Shown here: positions 1 to 9,310 of the stretch, one piece after another
Position numbering within the stretch: position 1 is the first letter of the stretch
Layout of the letters: every line of letters starts with the position of its first letter
Assembly: GCF_003259155.1 (NCBI RefSeq)
Contig: NZ_QGMQ01000005.1
Span: 1 to 64,000, forward strand
DNA length: 64,000 nt
Source: Marinimicrobium alkaliphilum
GTDB taxonomy: Bacteria > Pseudomonadota > Gammaproteobacteria > Pseudomonadales > Cellvibrionaceae
Reading direction: 5' to 3'
Notes under the pieces: model-generated
The model's input: only the letters and a program-made list of their open reading frames with translations
Databases searched by the model: none
Told to the model about the DNA's origin: nothing
Made by a program: the position numbers and the translations under genes

Positions 1-468
1 GTCCAAGTTACCCGCGTCATCCCAGTCGAGGCGTTGATCCTGGATCAGCCCCAGGCCCGGCAGGCTTGCCCGAATACGGTTGACCCGGCCATTGCTTGGC
101 GTGTGGGTGCTGTATTGGCTCACGCCGTTGCCGTACAAAGCGTGGGTGACATTGCCTCGAACATCCATGGCCTGCGCCCGGTAGTAGGTGGTACGGGGGG
201 TGCCATTAACGTGCACCGCATCCGTGAGCCGGTGCAGATGGCCGTTCTGATAGTAATGCTGAACACCATTGTCGTTGAAGTTCGCACCGCTGCGGGCGGC
301 GTCGAAAACCTGGAAGACCCGCCCGTATTGGTCGTAGGTGATGCGTTCGTGATGGGTTTGGAATTGACCAGTATTACGACAAAAGCTCCCACACCACCAA
401 CGCGGTAGCCAGAGCCCGGCGCGCGCAATGGATTGGCCCGCTCTATCTCGCAGGGCAGGCGTGGCGGC
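1..468 (-). pseudogene. RHS/YD-repeat protein fragment, 5'-truncated, continues off the left edge
   Basis: The minus strand is open from an in-frame TAG at 469-471 to the window edge. It encodes YD-repeat motifs such as ITYDQYGRVFQVFD, LYGNGVSQY and, at the very edge, LDWDDAGNLD, typical of the beta-cage shell of RHS/TcdB-like polymorphic toxins. There is no credible ATG or ribosome binding site near the 5' end. The translation upstream of the QFQTHHERITYD stretch (rich in Trp and Cys) does not look like RHS sequence, so homology seems to begin abruptly near position 375. I read this as a 5'-truncated copy or displaced C-terminal cassette; an upstream frameshift is also possible. The YD-repeat identity is seen directly; the pseudogene status is inference because the 3' part is outside the window. 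Confidence 0.6.
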
Positions 469-470
469 CT

Positions 471-490
471 AGCGGCTCAGTTGAGCCGCT
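471..490 (-). terminator. Perfect hairpin at the lipoprotein stop codon
   Basis: AGCGGCTC, a four-base loop, then GAGCCGCT form a perfect 8-bp stem that includes the stop codon of the lipoprotein gene at 477-998. There is no T-run after it in the minus direction, so it is at best a weak or Rho-assisted terminator for the chp operon tail. Confidence 0.4.
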
Positions 491-998
491 CGCGGATGAT
501 CACCGGGTCGCGGGTGTTGACGTAGAGGAAGGTGAAGGGACGATAAAGGCTCTCTTCGTTGTCATCACAGCTGACAGCGTCGACGAACTGATAGATCAGC
601 TCAACCGTCACCACATCGTCGCTGGTCTGTTCAGCGGTCCAACCCGACTGCAGCGCCACATGGTCGTTACACTCATCGATCAAACCGCCGTCGACAACGA
701 CTATCTGGCCGGTCTCGAAGTTGGGGTCGCCAACGGCACTGTTGTCATCGATGAAGTAAGTGTCATACCACTCCCAGTACTCTTCAAGGTCGCGTACGAC
801 GTAGACACGTCGGGCTTCGCCATCGAGGGTATCGAAGGGATAGGCACCGTCAAACCAGAATTCCATCGCCACGGGATCGGGGTCTTCTTCCTCCGGCTCA
901 GCCGGATTGAAAGGCTCATCCCGGGACGCGCCACAGGCACTCATAAGCGCTGCCGCCAAGGCCAATAACAGGGCCTTAGACCACCAAGTCTTGATCAT
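477..998 (-). CDS. Small lipoprotein of unknown function, last gene after chpC
   Basis: A 173-residue protein with a lipoprotein signal peptide: MIKTWW start, hydrophobic run, and a lipobox ending in Cys22 (MSAC). The mature part begins with an acidic Pro/Glu/Asp-rich linker, followed by a compact domain rich in Asp, Tyr and Trp with three further Cys (in ECNDH, VSCDD regions). I do not recognise the family. It starts 15 bases after the chpC stop on the same strand, so it is probably co-transcribed with the chemosensory operon, although Pseudomonas carries chpD/chpE at this place. It is probably anchored to the outer membrane facing the periplasm. A role in pilus sensing would be guesswork from position only. 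Confidence 0.75.
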   Translation of the reverse strand: MIKTWWSKALLLALAAALMSACGASRDEPFNPAEPEEEDPDPVAMEFWFDGAYPFDTLDGEARRVYVVRDLEEYWEWYDTYFIDDNSAVGDPNFETGQIVVVDGGLIDECNDHVALQSGWTAEQTSDDVVTVELIYQFVDAVSCDDNEESLYRPFTFLYVNTRDPVIIRERLN

Positions 999-1013
999 TG
1001 TTAAAGTCTCGTA

Positions 1014-1511
1014 TCAGTATCCGAGGCGTTCGCGTACTTCCAGACAGGCCCGTTCCATGGCCGCCAGATCAGGAATGATCGCCGCCTCCCCCGCCCAACT
1101 CACCTGTAGCCGTTCATAGGGGTGACAGTGCACGTCACGCTCGTGAATTTCATCTTCGTGCACCCGCGCCAGCGAGGGAATACCCTGGGTGACAATGGCC
1201 AGGAACGGCAGGTCAGGGCTGACACCGGTGCTGTTAAGAACGGCAATCCGTCCGCGGGGGTTGGACTCCGGCAGACTCTCGCCGTTCAGTCGTTCGAAGG
1301 ATAACAGAGGTAACCGTTGTTCGCGCCAAAGTAATTCGCCCAGATACCACTCCGGGGCGCCCGGCACGGGGTCGGCGGCGGCCGGGGGCACGATCTCGGC
1401 AACGGTCACGTTAGGCAGCAACAACGGCTGATGCACCATAGGCACAAGCAGGCTGGGCACTTCACCGGCGCGCTCCTGGGTCTGCTGGACGGGCTGCTGA
1501 GTGGTGGTCAT
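1014..1511 (-). CDS. chpC: ChpC, CheW-like adaptor of the pilus chemosensory system
   Basis: A 165-residue CheW-domain protein. After a Gln/Thr-rich N-terminus of about 20 residues it has the CheW fold pattern (LLVPMVHQPLLLPN, then a WYLGELLWREQRLPLLSFE strand pair). CheW-like adaptors link the methyl-accepting receptor to the CheA-type kinase. In Pseudomonas, ChpC is the second CheW homologue of the Pil-Chp system and is the last conserved gene of the operon, as here. The start lies 3 bases after the chpB stop, indicating translational coupling. Identification rests on CheW-like features plus its exact place in pilGHIJK-chpABC. Confidence 0.85.
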   Translation of the reverse strand: MTTTQQPVQQTQERAGEVPSLLVPMVHQPLLLPNVTVAEIVPPAAADPVPGAPEWYLGELLWREQRLPLLSFERLNGESLPESNPRGRIAVLNSTGVSPDLPFLAIVTQGIPSLARVHEDEIHERDVHCHPYERLQVSWAGEAAIIPDLAAMERACLEVRERLGY

Positions 1512-1514
1512 GAT

Positions 1515-2459
1515 TTAGCTACCTTGGTGTTGGGTTCTTTCATTGTGCATCTGCCGTGTCGTCAGGCTCTCGGCAAATGCCTGGCCGAGCGCGATCGGCG
1601 GCGCGCAGCGATGCACCTGGGTTGCCGCCAGCACCGAATCGGGCATGGACGGAATAATACAACTCTCCGGAGCCTGCACCCACACCTGACCGCCACGTCG
1701 ATGCAACAGACGGCTGGCACTGGCCCCGTCATCGCCCATGCCGCTGAACACCAGAAGTCCGGCATGACTGCCCCAGGTGTGGGCCAGGTTGTTGCCCAGC
1801 TGGTCGATGGAGGGCGCGTAGGTGCCCGCCCAGGTACCGCCCGTAAATGACAGGGTACCGTTTTCCTGCAACTCCACTTGCCGGTCGGCATCCAGCAGAA
1901 TCAGACTGTCCGGCTCCACCACCATCCCTTCGGCGGCGGTGCATACCCGATAAGCGCCAGCGCTGGCGAGCATCTTCGCCAACACCCGGTTTTGCCCAAC
2001 GTCGATGTGCTGGGCGTAGATGAAAGCGACATCGAGCCCGATGGGTACCTGCGCCATAAAGTCTCGCACGGCACTCGGGCCGCCGGTCGAGGCACCCAGC
2101 AACCAGATGTAACGCGCCGGACGCACCCGCTGCAATTCCAGCGCGCCATCGAGCCGGCGCAGCTTTTCCGTCAAACGCCGCAGCCAGGCCTGGTGCTCGG
2201 GCGACCCAGGTGTGCTGCAATCGTCACTGAAAAACACCGGCACCCCGGCGTCGAGCAACCAATCATCAAAATCACCGGCTGTCGACAAATTGAGGCTGGC
2301 GTCTACCACCCAGGCGTCAACCTGGGCCGACGGACGCTGCAACAGACCACAGCCGGTCACCGCCACTTTATGGCCAGCGCCGGTGACACAGGCGCGCAGG
2401 GCCGGCAGCTTGTCGGCGCTGTCAGTGAGAATACCAATGCGCAACCCCGGAGTGACCAC
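1515..2459 (-). CDS. chpB: ChpB, CheB-type receptor methylesterase
   Basis: A 314-residue CheB-family protein predicted to remove methyl groups from PilJ. The C-terminal methylesterase domain (about 115-300) shows the catalytic triad: Ser124 in GASTGG, His151 in YAQHID and Asp244 in GMGDDG. The N-terminal receiver-like domain (1-100) has Asp53 in VVDAS at the expected phosphorylation position but lacks the usual acidic pair, so it may be only weakly phosphorylated. The start is GTG at 2457-2459, one base after the chpA stop codon, implying coupled translation. It forms the adaptation pair with PilK. Confidence 0.88.
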   Translation of the reverse strand: MVTPGLRIGILTDSADKLPALRACVTGAGHKVAVTGCGLLQRPSAQVDAWVVDASLNLSTAGDFDDWLLDAGVPVFFSDDCSTPGSPEHQAWLRRLTEKLRRLDGALELQRVRPARYIWLLGASTGGPSAVRDFMAQVPIGLDVAFIYAQHIDVGQNRVLAKMLASAGAYRVCTAAEGMVVEPDSLILLDADRQVELQENGTLSFTGGTWAGTYAPSIDQLGNNLAHTWGSHAGLLVFSGMGDDGASASRLLHRRGGQVWVQAPESCIIPSMPDSVLAATQVHRCAPPIALGQAFAESLTTRQMHNERTQHQGS

Positions 2460-2460
2460 C

Positions 2461-5400
2461 CTAGCCCGCCGTCTGTTCCAGCTGCAACAGCTCGTTGATG
2501 TTGCGCAGCAGGATGTCCTCCTGATAGGGCTTACCCATGTAACGGTTGACCCCCAACGCCAACGCCCGCTCCCGGTGTTTTTCCCCGGTGCGAGAGGTGA
2601 TCATGATGATCGGTAAGTGCTTGAGGCGCGAGCTGCTACGCACATTCTGAGCCACTTCAAAACCGTCCATACGCGGCATTTCAATATCCAGCAACATCAG
2701 ATCCGGTACCCGCTCCTGCAACTGCAGCAGCGCTTCCGCTCCGTCTTTCGCGGTGAGCACCTGGAAGCCTTCACGCTCCAGGAAGCGCCCGGTCACCTTG
2801 CGCACAGTCACCGAGTCATCCACCACCATGATGGTGCGCTCGCCGGTCTCGTCGCCGCGACGGCTGCCAATCTCCGGATCCAGCAGTGTCGCCTTGAGTC
2901 CCAGCGCGAGCTGCTCGCGGATCAGGGCATGCAAGTCGAGAATGACCACCACGCTGCCGTCACCAGTCACGGTAGCACCGGAGAGTCCGCGCACCGCGCC
3001 AAACTGCGGCCCCAGGGTTTTTACCACAATCTCGCGGCTACCCTGCAGGCGATCGACCTGTAGCGCCACGGTGTGCTCGGCGCTGCGGACAAGTACTACC
3101 GGGAGCGGCAGTCCCTGACCGTCCAGCTTGGGGCGCGACTCGCTGTCGAGCAGGCCGCCCAGGTAACGCACCAGATAATTTTCACCGGCGTACTCAAAGC
3201 GCGCGTCTTCGTCCTGATAGTAGTGCTCCAACTCAAACGGGCTGATGCGCACAATACCTTCGATGGTGTTGAGCGGAATGGCGTAGTTGTCTTCGCCAAT
3301 CTGTACCATCAGAGCCCGGTTGACCGACACGGTAAACGGCAGGCGGACGATAAACTCGGTGCCCTGGCCTTCTTCCGATTGAATGAACATGGCGCCGCCG
3401 AGCTGTTTGATCTCGGAGTGAACCACGTCCATGCCGACACCGCGGCCGGAAATCTGAGTGACCTTGTCTGCCGTGGAGAAGCCCGCATTCAGAATAAACT
3501 GCAGGATCTCGTCGTCATTCAAGTCCGCGTCCGGTTTCATCAGACCGCGTTCAATCGCGATCTGTCGCACCCGTTCGCGATTGATGCCCTTGCCGTCGTC
3601 GGCCAGGCGCAGAATCACGTCACCACCCTCGCGGTTGAGCGTCAGGCGAATGCGTCCGGTGTCAGGCTTACCCGCCGAGCGGCGCGCTTCAACCGGTTCA
3701 ATGCCGTGGTCGACAGCGTTGCGCAGCATATGCTCCAACGGTGCCACCATTCGCTCGAGGACCGAACGATCCAGTTCGCCCTCAACGTTATCCAATTCGA
3801 TGTTGACGTCTTTGCCCAGCTCACTCGCAGCCTGACGTACGATCCGGCGCAAGCGCGGTACCAGGCGTGAGAAAGGCACCATGCGCGAGCGCATCAGACC
3901 TTCCTGCAGTTCCGAGTTGATGCGCGATTGTTGCAGCAACAGGGTTTCCGTGTCGCGGTTTTTGTCGGCGATGGTGGACTTCAAGTCCATCAAATCCGAC
4001 GCTGACTCCATGAGCGAGCGCGACAGCTGCTGCAGCTGGGTGTAACGGTCCATTTCGAGCGGATCGAAATCTTCATCCTGCCCCAACTGTTCCTGGCGGA
4101 ACAACACCTGGGCTTCGGTTTCAATATCCAGCCGGCGCAACTGTTCCTGCAAACGCTCAATGGTCGCATCCATTTCACCCAGTGCCAGGCCAAGGTCGCT
4201 GACCTGCTCTTCCATACGGCCGCGACTGATGGCCGTTTCCCCGGCGAGGTTGACCAGCTCTTCGAGCAGGTCCGAAGGTACTTTGATCACTTCCTGTGGG
4301 GCGCTGCGACGCGCGGCCAACTGGCCGCTCTGATCGCCCTGGGGCTTGGCCTTTTTGTCCTTGCCGAAGGGCACGACATTGCCACTGGCGGGAGCTGCTG
4401 GCTCGGTCTTGCCGGGAGCGGTCTGTTCAGCGGGCAACGGTTCGTCAGACGTTTCCGACGTCTGACTAAACGCTACATCGGCATCCGCGCTTACCTCTGG
4501 GTTGGCAGTGGCATCGCTGACAGGCGCATCCGCGACACTCGCGGCCGGCTCGGGCATGGGCTCGGGTTCACGCCCATCCAGACGCGCGCGCACGCGCTCG
4601 ACACCGGCATGCAACTGATCCTGATAGCTGTGCAACTGTTTGAACAACTCGCCATTGATCTGCTCGGGTTTGATCCCGATCAGCAGCGTTTCGTAGTCGT
4701 GGGACAGGTCACCCACATCGGTAATGCCCGCGAGACGAGCGCCCCCTTTCAGGGTGTGGAGCGCACGCTTGAGCTCTTCGACCGGCTCGGTATTTTCCCA
4801 ATCGTCGTCCCAGTCCTGCACCGACTGCTCAATATCTTCGAGCAGTTCGTTAGCCTCTTCGAGGAAAATCTCGACGATTTCTTCATCCAGCTCGTCGTCG
4901 CCGTCGAGCACACTGGAAACATACTCTTCCACATCTTCCCGGCCGGTATGGTGGTGCACAGGCTCTGGTACCGACGCTGGCTCCTCGGTCGCCATCTCGG
5001 TCGGGGTTTCTGACTCAGGAGTCGCCACCGGCGCTTGCGCCCGGGCAATCAGTTCATCCAGGCCTGTCCGAATCGCCTCAGGCGGCTCTTGCAGGTTTTG
5101 ACCGACGGCAACCGCATCCACCAGGTCGAGCATTGCGTTGTGGGCATCGGTCAAAAGCGCACACAAGGCGTCATCACAGGGCAAGGTACCGCTGTTGACG
5201 CCCCGGTATACCGCTTGCAACTGCTCGCCAAGGTCGATCATCGGTGGCAGGTTGGCGTGGCGCGCGCCGTTGGTCAGCGTCACCAGCTCAGTCTGCAAGG
5301 GCTCTAACTGGGCCAGGTCATCGGGCGTCTTTTGCCACTGGGCAATAATCTGATCCGCATCCAGGAGCAGGTCCATCTCCTCGGCCATAAAGATGGCGAG

Positions 5401-8400
5401 CAACTCCGGATCGATGGCGGCTTCACCTTTTTTGTTCGCTTCTTCCTGACGCACCAGCGGGCCGATGGCCAGCTCGCGCAGTTCCGCTACGCGGGCCAGA
5501 AACTGTTGCAGGCGCGGAATATAGACCTCTTCGCCGGCCTTGATGTCATCCAATGCCGAGCGGGTATAGCTGACCGCGTCACGCAGTAACTGGAGCATGT
5601 CATCGTTGATGGCCACCTGATAGGTACGCAGCTCTTTGGCAAACCTTTCCAGTGGGGTTACCAGCTCGGCGATGGGCCCGATATCTGCCATATGGGCGCT
5701 GCCCTTGAGCGTGTGAAGGGCACGCTGGGTGGCGTCGCTCGGCGGCGTGTAGAGTGGTGCCTGCTGGGCCATTTCCGCAATATAGTCTTCCACCACGGCG
5801 AGGTGGGCCAGTGCTTCGCCACCAAAAATATCCCAAAGCTGGGCGTCACTATCGTCCTCGGGCTCAACAATCGAAACACTGGGCTCTTCAACCGCTTGCT
5901 CGGGTTCTCGCTCAGGTTCTGGCACGTTGTCTTCAGGGAGCGTGAGCAATTCGTCAGGCAAGTCGCCTTTGGCAAGCCGGTTGGCATAGGCCTCAAGAGT
6001 ACTGACCTGCTCAGGCGCCGGGTTGGGCTGTTTGTGTTCGAAGGCGCTGATCAACTCGGGCAACAAGCCCCGGACCTGCTCGATCAGATTGACCTGGGCC
6101 TGGTGCGACGGCACGGTGCCATCGAGGATACGGTTGAGCATGTTCTCAACAGACCACGCCAGCTCGCCGATGACATTGGCACCCACCATCCGGCCGCTGC
6201 CTTTGAGGGTATGGAACGCCCGGCGGAATTCGTTCAGGGCATCTGTGTTGTCAAAGTCCGCCGCCCAACGCGGAAAGTGTTCATTGATCGCCTCGGTGAC
6301 TTCGCCCGCTTCTTCGATAAAGATTTCGAGGATTTCTTCATCGATTTCGTCGTCATCGTCTTCGTCCTGCTCGGCACTGACGACCGGGCCGGGGGGTTCA
6401 ACGGCTTCCTCGGGAACGGTCAACTCGACGTCTTCGACCTCACCCCCGGACGTCAAAGACTCCAAGGACAATTCCGCTTCACCGTCGGTCTCGAATTCAG
6501 CCTCGGCCTCATCATCCAGCGTCAACTCGGTTTCGGCTGCCGCTCGCTCGGGGTCTTCACTTTCCTCGTCGTCGCCGGGTAGCGACAGTTCGATTTCCTC
6601 GGCGCTTTCGTCGAGGTCTTCGCCCGCCAACTCGGCGTCAGCATCGATTGCATACTCGGCGGCGGGTTCACTTTCACGCTCTTCCTCTGGTGCCGCTGCC
6701 TGACTTTCTGGACCTTTGGGCGCAACCGCATACCCCAGACTGGCCAGACTTTCCTCTGCCATGGTCAGGAGCAGTTCGCGCTCTTCATCGGGCGTATCCG
6801 TGCTGCGCTCAAGGTAGTATTCGACCCCGGTCATGGCATCCGCCAGCGTGTCCAACTCGGACCACTCGGGGGTATGCTGAGCCTCAATCAAACGCTCATC
6901 AATGTAGCGGGCACACGCGCCGAGGATGCGCGCCGGGCGGGGCATGGGAACCATTTCCAAACCGCCTCGAATTTCCCGCAGGGTGGCGGGCACAGCACTC
7001 AAGTGCTCGCGGTTCCACTGCGACGCGATATACTCAACGATCGCGTCTTTGGCCTGCTCGAGGCCGTTGCGCGACTCGCGCACGACCGATTCCTGCGCGA
7101 GGTTAAGGTTGAGATCGGCCTCGCTGCGCTTGTCCCCGGACTCGCGACCATGTTGATTCACCAGTTGGTCGAGACCATCCTCAATTTCCAACAAACGATG
7201 CGCCACCGTCATCAACGCTTCGCCATCGAGACTGTCCGCGCTGGTGAAACGCTGAAGTTCATCCGCCTGCGCGCCCACTTTGGTCCGCAAGTCGGCCATG
7301 CCCAGTACCGCCATGGTATCGGCCACGCGCTTCATGACTGGCAGCGCGTCACTGGCAAGCGTCTCACGCTCACCGGTCATAAGGACATGGTCGAGCACAT
7401 CCTTCACGGTACTCAACTCGTCCTTCAGGGCGTCCGCGACCGACTGCATGGCCGCCGTATCGGGCGAAGACAGGAAGTCACCCTGATCATCTCCAGCTTC
7501 GCGCCCCTCGGGCAGCGCGTGCTCAAGGTTGTACAGCTGATAGATTTTTTGCAGATGCGAGTCGCTGGCAAAACCCGGGCTGTGTTTCCCGGAGCGGGCA
7601 ACGTAATAAAGCAGGTTGTGCAGCAATTCATCCGACGTGGGCTTGTCGAGGGCAGGCAATCCTTCGGCGAGCAGGGTTTTAATTTCGCCGTCCAGTTGTC
7701 GCAATACATTTTTAATGGACACGGTCGAATCAACCGCGTCCATTTCCAGCGCTTCGGCCAGGGCCAGACAGATGCCCCAAATGGGTTGGCGCACGCTGCC
7801 CTGAGTAATGGTTTGCATGCGTTGGAAAACTTTGACCAGGTAGCCAAGGCTTTCGTCTTTATTGACGTCGCGGATATATCCGGCAGCGGCATACTGATAC
7901 ATCTGGCGCAGTTTCTGCACCATGGCCCGGAACTGGATATCATCCTTGGCGGCGGGAATGCGCTCTCCCGACACTTGACGCGCCGGAGCCATATTGGGCA
8001 CAAACAGATGAGTCTCGCTGATCAGACTTTCGCCGCGCACAGCGCGCAGGTCGTTAAGCAGGGGCAGTACCGTAAGGGGGTTGTCCTGCTGGGTGCGCTG
8101 GACCCGATCGAGGTACGGAGGGAACTGCAAGATCGCCCGCATCAACACTTCTTGTGCTTCGCCGGTATTGCGGATTTTACCGTCGGCCATGCGTTGGGCG
8201 AGCTTTTCCATCTCCTCGGCCATCATGGCGGCGCCGTGCAATTCGATCATCTGCAAACTGCCGCGCACCTGGTGCATGTACGTCAGGCAGAACCGCAGTT
8301 GCGCGCTGTCCTGCGGATTCTCAACGTACGCCTCCAGGGCTTGGCGCGCCTGGGTCAGAGTCTCACTAATTTCGGCAACAACCCAGTCCAGGGCGGCAAA

Positions 8401-8418
8401 GTTGCGGTTATCTGCCAT
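2461..8418 (-). CDS. chpA: ChpA, giant CheA-type hybrid histidine kinase
   Basis: A 1985-residue kinase controlling twitching motility through PilG and PilH. Visible domains: a degenerate N-terminal Hpt-like module (MHQVRGS near 48); another without the phospho-His (REIRGG near 490); an acidic linker at 580-700; canonical HTLKG Hpt motifs near 734, 901 and 1220, with a His-less module (LTNGAR) between the last two; P3 dimerisation region from about 1390; ATPase with NAVDHG near 1563, DDGKG and GRGVGMD; CheW domain about 1705-1830; and a C-terminal receiver from 1861 with DD, phospho-Asp near 1909 and Lys in GKPY. Pseudomonas ChpA is longer (about 2470 residues, eight phosphotransfer modules, from memory), so this is a reduced version. 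ATG is preceded by GAGGAAGG at good spacing. Confidence 0.95.
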   Translation of the reverse strand: MADNRNFAALDWVVAEISETLTQARQALEAYVENPQDSAQLRFCLTYMHQVRGSLQMIELHGAAMMAEEMEKLAQRMADGKIRNTGEAQEVLMRAILQFPPYLDRVQRTQQDNPLTVLPLLNDLRAVRGESLISETHLFVPNMAPARQVSGERIPAAKDDIQFRAMVQKLRQMYQYAAAGYIRDVNKDESLGYLVKVFQRMQTITQGSVRQPIWGICLALAEALEMDAVDSTVSIKNVLRQLDGEIKTLLAEGLPALDKPTSDELLHNLLYYVARSGKHSPGFASDSHLQKIYQLYNLEHALPEGREAGDDQGDFLSSPDTAAMQSVADALKDELSTVKDVLDHVLMTGERETLASDALPVMKRVADTMAVLGMADLRTKVGAQADELQRFTSADSLDGEALMTVAHRLLEIEDGLDQLVNQHGRESGDKRSEADLNLNLAQESVVRESRNGLEQAKDAIVEYIASQWNREHLSAVPATLREIRGGLEMVPMPRPARILGACARYIDERLIEAQHTPEWSELDTLADAMTGVEYYLERSTDTPDEERELLLTMAEESLASLGYAVAPKGPESQAAAPEEERESEPAAEYAIDADAELAGEDLDESAEEIELSLPGDDEESEDPERAAAETELTLDDEAEAEFETDGEAELSLESLTSGGEVEDVELTVPEEAVEPPGPVVSAEQDEDDDDEIDEEILEIFIEEAGEVTEAINEHFPRWAADFDNTDALNEFRRAFHTLKGSGRMVGANVIGELAWSVENMLNRILDGTVPSHQAQVNLIEQVRGLLPELISAFEHKQPNPAPEQVSTLEAYANRLAKGDLPDELLTLPEDNVPEPEREPEQAVEEPSVSIVEPEDDSDAQLWDIFGGEALAHLAVVEDYIAEMAQQAPLYTPPSDATQRALHTLKGSAHMADIGPIAELVTPLERFAKELRTYQVAINDDMLQLLRDAVSYTRSALDDIKAGEEVYIPRLQQFLARVAELRELAIGPLVRQEEANKKGEAAIDPELLAIFMAEEMDLLLDADQIIAQWQKTPDDLAQLEPLQTELVTLTNGARHANLPPMIDLGEQLQAVYRGVNSGTLPCDDALCALLTDAHNAMLDLVDAVAVGQNLQEPPEAIRTGLDELIARAQAPVATPESETPTEMATEEPASVPEPVHHHTGREDVEEYVSSVLDGDDELDEEIVEIFLEEANELLEDIEQSVQDWDDDWENTEPVEELKRALHTLKGGARLAGITDVGDLSHDYETLLIGIKPEQINGELFKQLHSYQDQLHAGVERVRARLDGREPEPMPEPAASVADAPVSDATANPEVSADADVAFSQTSETSDEPLPAEQTAPGKTEPAAPASGNVVPFGKDKKAKPQGDQSGQLAARRSAPQEVIKVPSDLLEELVNLAGETAISRGRMEEQVSDLGLALGEMDATIERLQEQLRRLDIETEAQVLFRQEQLGQDEDFDPLEMDRYTQLQQLSRSLMESASDLMDLKSTIADKNRDTETLLLQQSRINSELQEGLMRSRMVPFSRLVPRLRRIVRQAASELGKDVNIELDNVEGELDRSVLERMVAPLEHMLRNAVDHGIEPVEARRSAGKPDTGRIRLTLNREGGDVILRLADDGKGINRERVRQIAIERGLMKPDADLNDDEILQFILNAGFSTADKVTQISGRGVGMDVVHSEIKQLGGAMFIQSEEGQGTEFIVRLPFTVSVNRALMVQIGEDNYAIPLNTIEGIVRISPFELEHYYQDEDARFEYAGENYLVRYLGGLLDSESRPKLDGQGLPLPVVLVRSAEHTVALQVDRLQGSREIVVKTLGPQFGAVRGLSGATVTGDGSVVVILDLHALIREQLALGLKATLLDPEIGSRRGDETGERTIMVVDDSVTVRKVTGRFLEREGFQVLTAKDGAEALLQLQERVPDLMLLDIEMPRMDGFEVAQNVRSSSRLKHLPIIMITSRTGEKHRERALALGVNRYMGKPYQEDILLRNINELLQLEQTAG

Positions 8419-8430
8419 CGGAAGCCTTCC

Positions 8431-9294
8431 TCATTGTTCTTGTTGGTCGTGGCGAAGGTAGGCCTGAACCTGGCCCGCTTTCACCCGGCGCACCTTCGGG
8501 TGCTCCCAGCCCGGTGCTTCCCCCAAACCCACCACCAGCAGACCGCCTGGCTTGAGCCGCTCGACGCAGGCATTGAGGATGTCGCGGCGCAGCCAGCGAC
8601 GAAAATAAATCAACAAATTCTGACAAAAAATAACGTCCTGTTTGACCGGCGGCATCGTTTGAATCGCCATGAGATTTCCGTGAGTGAAACAGATGCGTTC
8701 ACGCAGACTCACATCGACCTGATAAACCCCCGGTTCCACTTCATGCACGTAACGTTCGCGCTCCGCATCACTCAGCGATTCTATCTTGCGCGCGCTGTAA
8801 CACCCCCGCCTTCCCGTGCTGAGTGCGCTCATGCTGATATCAGTCGCCGTGATCCCGTAGTAGCGTTCAGCCTGCGCCTGCTCAAAGCAGGTATCGGCCA
8901 TCATCGCCAGAGAGTATGGCTCTTCACCCGTCGCACAGCCCATACTCCACAAATCAAGATTATCGGCCACTGTGCCCTGGGCCAGCCGACGCGCCAAGTA
9001 CTGGCGCACCAGCTCAAAAGAGGGGCGGTGGCGGAAAAAACTGGTTTCCTTCACCGCCAGGCGGTCGACCAGGACAGTCCACTCCAGACGCCCCTGCACA
9101 CCGTCAGTGACTGCGCGGAAGTACTGGTTGTAATCCGTACAACCCAACTCACGCATTCGGATCGATACCTGGGACTGCAGCATCGCCCGGTGTTGATCGG
9201 CGAGCTGAATGCCCGTGCGCTCCTCCAGCAGTTTGCTCCATTGCACAAACTGACTGTCGGTCAGCGACGCTATACTCTGCAGTGACCACCCCAT
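8431..9294 (-). CDS. pilK: PilK, CheR-type chemoreceptor methyltransferase
   Basis: A 287-residue SAM-dependent methyltransferase predicted to methylate glutamates of PilJ. An all-helical N-terminal domain (1-85) is followed by the ETSFFRH motif (83-89), the SAM-binding loop GCATGEEP (119-126) and the QNLLIYF motif (225-231), all hallmarks of CheR. It lies between pilJ and chpA with gaps of 16 and 12 bases, the same position as in Pseudomonas. No C-terminal pentapeptide-binding beta-subdomain signal is obvious by eye. Confidence 0.92.
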   Translation of the reverse strand: MGWSLQSIASLTDSQFVQWSKLLEERTGIQLADQHRAMLQSQVSIRMRELGCTDYNQYFRAVTDGVQGRLEWTVLVDRLAVKETSFFRHRPSFELVRQYLARRLAQGTVADNLDLWSMGCATGEEPYSLAMMADTCFEQAQAERYYGITATDISMSALSTGRRGCYSARKIESLSDAERERYVHEVEPGVYQVDVSLRERICFTHGNLMAIQTMPPVKQDVIFCQNLLIYFRRWLRRDILNACVERLKPGGLLVVGLGEAPGWEHPKVRRVKAGQVQAYLRHDQQEQ

Positions 9295-9310
9295 GAACAG
9301 CTAACTCCCA

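Noticed and set aside
5692-6703. Serine-rich plus-strand frames of about 220-300 codons inside chpA
   Set aside because: They are complements of the acidic Glu/Asp-rich linker of ChpA, which yields Ser-rich artefacts.
6874-9285. An 803-codon plus-strand open frame antisense to chpA and pilK
   Set aside because: It mirrors codon bias of the real genes on the other strand, has no recognisable domain or ribosome binding site, and chpA/pilK motifs are unambiguous.
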